Source of the DNA: B4-G1 sp964393895
Lineage (GTDB): Bacteria; Chloroflexota; Anaerolineae; B4-G1
Length of the DNA stretch: 30,969 nt
Reading direction: 5' to 3'
Assembly: GCA_964393895.1 (NCBI GenBank)
Contig: CAYMWP010000042.1
Location: forward strand, 1-30,969
The notes beneath the pieces are model-generated. The model was not told where the DNA came from. It was given only the letters and a program-made list of their open reading frames with translations, and searched no databases. Shown in pieces: positions 29,255 through 30,969 of this stretch; positions within the stretch are counted from its first letter, which is position 1, and each line of letters starts with the position of its first letter. The position numbers were made by a program, and so were the translations under genes.

Positions 29255-29353
29255 AGACCTCCGAGGTCTTGATTGAGCTATTTCAAGTGTGAAACACCAA
29301 CCATTTTCGGCAGCGACGGTGGGTGAAATGGCTGTCCAAGACCTCGGAGGTCT
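29255..29353. repeat. Inverted palindrome pair (copy C)
   Basis: AGACCTCCGAGGTCT (29255-29269) and AGACCTCGGAGGTCT (29339-29353) are separated by 69 nt. They are the same two units as at 89-186 (68-nt spacing) but in reverse overall order, so the element is inverted relative to copy A. It lies in the rpmB leader. Confidence 0.8.
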
Positions 29354-29387
29354 AGCGTCCGTCAAAGAAATTTTGAGGTGATCAATA

Positions 29388-29570
29388 ATGGCAAAATGTG
29401 AAATGTGCGGCAAAGGCCCTCAGTTTGGGCACAACGTCAGTCACTCCAAGAAAGCGACCAACCGTCAATTCAAACCCAACATCCAGCGCGTCAAGGTAGA
29501 GTTCGAGGGTAAAACACGCCGGATGTACCTCTGCACCCGTTGCCTAAGGACGCTCAACAAGAGCAACTAG
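29388..29570 (+). CDS. rpmB: Ribosomal protein L28
   Basis: A 60-residue L28 of the zinc-binding type (C4, C7, C49, C52), with GHNVSHSKKATNRQFKPN and the RVKVEFEGKTRRMYLCTRCLR core (split by the ligands). GAGGTGAT precedes ATG 29388. It is a monocistronic unit between its own promoter and a terminator 10 nt after the stop. Confidence 0.95.
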   Translation: MAKCEMCGKGPQFGHNVSHSKKATNRQFKPNIQRVKVEFEGKTRRMYLCTRCLRTLNKSN

Positions 29571-29580
29571 AAACCCAATT

Positions 29581-29604
29581 GCCCCCTTACGACCGGGGGC
29601 TTTT
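29581..29604 (+). terminator. Rho-independent terminator of rpmB
   Basis: GCCCCC (29581-29586) and GGGGGC (29595-29600) around an 8-nt loop are followed by TTTT. The stop codon of the opposing rpe gene (29589-29587) lies in the loop, so rpe's last codons form half the stem. Confidence 0.85.
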
Positions 29605-30282
29605 GCGCCCTCCTCCCGCGCGAGCCGCCTCGCGAATGGCGGCGAGCGCCGCAGAAACCCCTTCCGGCGCGCCGAATATGGCCTCCCCGGCCACCAGCAC
29701 CGTCGCGCCGGCAGCCACGACCGGGCCGGCCGTCTGCGGCCCAATACCGCCGTCCACCTCTAGCTCGGCCTCGCTCCCGGCGCTATCCAACATCTCCCGC
29801 ACCCGCGCGATTTTGCGCAACATACTCTCGATAAAAGCCTGCCCGCCAAAACCAGGGTTGACCGTCATCACCAGCACCAGGGCCACGTCCTCAAGAACCT
29901 CGCCGATGACCGCTGGCGGCGTGGCCGGATTCAGGGAAACGCCAGGCTGCACGTCCAACGCTCGAACCTGTTGCAGAACGCGATGCAGATGCGGCGTGGC
30001 CTCGGCGTGAACGGTGAGCACGTCGGCGCCGGCCTCGGCAAAGCGCGGCACGTAGCGGGCGGGGTCGCTGATCATCAAATGCACGTCGAGGGGTAAGGTG
30101 GTGACACGACGCAGCGCCCGCACGACGGAGGGGCCGATGGTGATGTTGGGCACAAAGTGACCGTCCATCACGTCGAGGTGAATATAATCCGCGCCGGCAG
30201 CTTGAGCGCTTTGGATTGCCTCAGACAGACAGGCAAAGTCGGCGGCAAGTATGGAGGGGGCGATTTTAATTGGCCGGGTCAT
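29587..30282 (-). CDS. rpe: Ribulose-phosphate 3-epimerase
   Basis: A 231-residue TIM-barrel enzyme interconverting ribulose-5-P and xylulose-5-P. APSILAADF, the metal-binding HLDVMDGHFVPN, LDVHLMI, VNPGFGGQ and EVDGGI are all present. ATG 30282 has no Shine-Dalgarno site, and a promoter at 30292-30320 would start transcription only a few bases before it, suggesting a leaderless mRNA. TTG 30300 would lie inside the -10 region and is unlikely. The C-terminal Gly/Arg/Ser tail extends past the usual end. Confidence 0.93.
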   Translation of the reverse strand: MTRPIKIAPSILAADFACLSEAIQSAQAAGADYIHLDVMDGHFVPNITIGPSVVRALRRVTTLPLDVHLMISDPARYVPRFAEAGADVLTVHAEATPHLHRVLQQVRALDVQPGVSLNPATPPAVIGEVLEDVALVLVMTVNPGFGGQAFIESMLRKIARVREMLDSAGSEAELEVDGGIGPQTAGPVVAAGATVLVAGEAIFGAPEGVSAALAAIREAARAGGGRKSPRS

Positions 30283-30291
30283 TAGAGGAGT

Positions 30292-30320
30292 ATGATACAA
30301 CGAGTTGCAAGATTTGGCAA
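30292..30320 (-). promoter_or_regulatory. Promoter of rpe
   Basis: On the minus strand TTGCCA (30320-30315), a 17-nt spacer and TATCAT (30297-30292). The predicted start point (~30285) is within about five bases of the rpe ATG. Confidence 0.55.
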
Positions 30321-30357
30321 CTAGTCGCTCATTGCTGAATGTAATAGTGGAAATTCA

Positions 30358-30621
30358 TTAGCCCTCGCCACGGTGCATAATGCGGAACACTGTCACGACA
30401 CAAGCATCACAGTCAATCTCGTAGAGGATGCGATACTCGCCCGCCGTCAGGCGATAGGCGAATTTCGTCCCCTTCAACTTGATGCTGTCGTGCGGACGGG
30501 GCTCAATCTCCAACATCCGCAGGCGGCGCGCGATCTGGGCCGCGTGTTTCGGGTGAATACGCCGAAACCGTTTGCGGACAGCATTGTCAATCCTCAGTTG
30601 AAAGGCCGGCGTCATGGTCAT
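30358..30621 (-). CDS. RelE/ParE-family toxin
   Basis: An 87-residue basic RelE/ParE-superfamily protein: FRRIHPKHAAQIARRLRMLE, then KLKGTKFAYRLTAGEYRILYEI and a closing VVTVFRIMHRGEG (each part quoted short of the full run). It overlaps the Phd-type antitoxin gene by ~35 nt. ATG 30621 or ATG 30615 could be the start; neither has a clear ribosome site, consistent with coupling to the antitoxin. Confidence 0.85.
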   Translation of the reverse strand: MTMTPAFQLRIDNAVRKRFRRIHPKHAAQIARRLRMLEIEPRPHDSIKLKGTKFAYRLTAGEYRILYEIDCDACVVTVFRIMHRGEG

Positions 30622-30898
30622 CCAAGTTGTAGCCAGTCGCCTGTTCGTAATCCTCGACCAGTTCATCCAAGGAGATAAACTCTGTCGCCATAGACTTGGC
30701 TTCCAGCAGCAATTGCCGGTCGCGCTCCATTTCCAGGCGGCGGAGGCGCTCCTCGCGGGCCTCATACTCCTCGTAGCGCATGACGACAGCAGCAGGGCGA
30801 CCGCGCTGGGTGAGAACTAGGGGGCGGCTCTCCAGAGAAGCGAGCAATTCTCTAGCCCGGTTGCGGAACTCGGTTACGGGAACAATTCGAGCCAACAT
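30587..30898 (-). CDS. Phd/YefM-family antitoxin
   Basis: A 103-residue antitoxin with the Phd/YefM DNA-binding N-terminus (IVPVTEFRNRARELLASLE, then PLVLTQRGRPAAVVMRYEEYE). An acidic C-terminal tail would wrap the toxin. GAGGAG precedes ATG 30898. It is longer than many Phd proteins because of the tail. Confidence 0.9.
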   Translation of the reverse strand: MLARIVPVTEFRNRARELLASLESRPLVLTQRGRPAAVVMRYEEYEAREERLRRLEMERDRQLLLEAKSMATEFISLDELVEDYEQATGYNLDDHDAGLSTED

Positions 30899-30939
30899 TT
30901 CTGTGCTCCTCACACCTCATGGACTAACACTTTTAACAT

Positions 30940-30956
30940 TGACATTTCGAGTGTCA
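30940..30956. promoter_or_regulatory. Possible operator upstream of phd
   Basis: TGACA-TTTCGAG-TGTCA is a 5-bp-armed inverted repeat ~42 nt upstream of the antitoxin start. Phd-type antitoxins autoregulate through palindromes in this position. A matching -35/-10 was not clearly resolved. Confidence 0.35.
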
Positions 30957-30969
30957 GGATGTAACCTGA

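Overview
The window looks like a piece of a Chloroflexota (Anaerolineae-like) chromosome. This is inferred from GC-rich coding sequence, frequent GTG/TTG starts behind good Shine-Dalgarno sites, the operon neighbourhood fakA/degV/recG/coaD/rpmF/fabD/fabG/asp23/nusB, and an anaerobe-type oxygen-defence set. No 16S gene or other decisive marker is present, so the phylum call is inference.

Region 1 (1-2865) holds a palindromic repeat pair, a leftward gene for a membrane sensor (multi-TM + GAF-like + C-terminal helix-turn-helix, no kinase), and a decayed, possibly transposase-derived reading frame. Region 2 (2866-12210) is all rightward and is an iron/oxygen-defence island. In order it carries ferritin, a PerR-type repressor, rubredoxin, NAD(P)H:rubredoxin oxidoreductase, rubrerythrin, a peroxiredoxin whose peroxidatic Cys codon is an in-frame TGA (probable selenocysteine), cytochrome bd oxidase (cydAB), a second rubrerythrin, a 61-residue half-ferritin, a DPS-like ferritin with a Cys pair, superoxide reductase, and a ferritin-VIT1 fusion membrane protein. 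Together these remove O2 (bd oxidase), superoxide (superoxide reductase) and peroxide (rubrerythrins, peroxiredoxin), with rubredoxin and its reductase as electron supply. Ferritins, the membrane transporter and PerR handle iron storage, iron movement and sensing. An AT-rich consensus promoter with an overlapping palindrome leads the island.

Region 3 (12211-29161) follows a repeat-rich spacer and runs leftward. Read in the direction of transcription it is asp23, fakA, two degV/fakB genes, recG, coaD, a coiled-coil gene, rpmF, fabD, an insertion zone, fabG, asp23, nusB, tatA, tatC, a cyclic 2,3-diphosphoglycerate synthetase-like gene, a terminator and a 2-hydroxyacid dehydrogenase. The insertion zone between fabD and fabG (17728-20649) is the second highlight. 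Three small two-gene modules (nucleotidyltransferase pair, RelE-type toxin/antitoxin, TumE-like pair) are each bordered by truncated copies of the end of the neighbouring housekeeping gene: two fabG 5' fragments and one fabD 3' fragment.

Region 4 (29162-30969) has rpmB rightward with its own extended -10 promoter and terminator, then leftward rpe (apparently leaderless) and a Phd/RelE-type toxin-antitoxin pair at the right edge. A 15-bp palindrome occurs as inverted pairs at three separate intergenic sites (89-186, 11273-11315, 29255-29353). I saw no tRNA, rRNA or CRISPR array.
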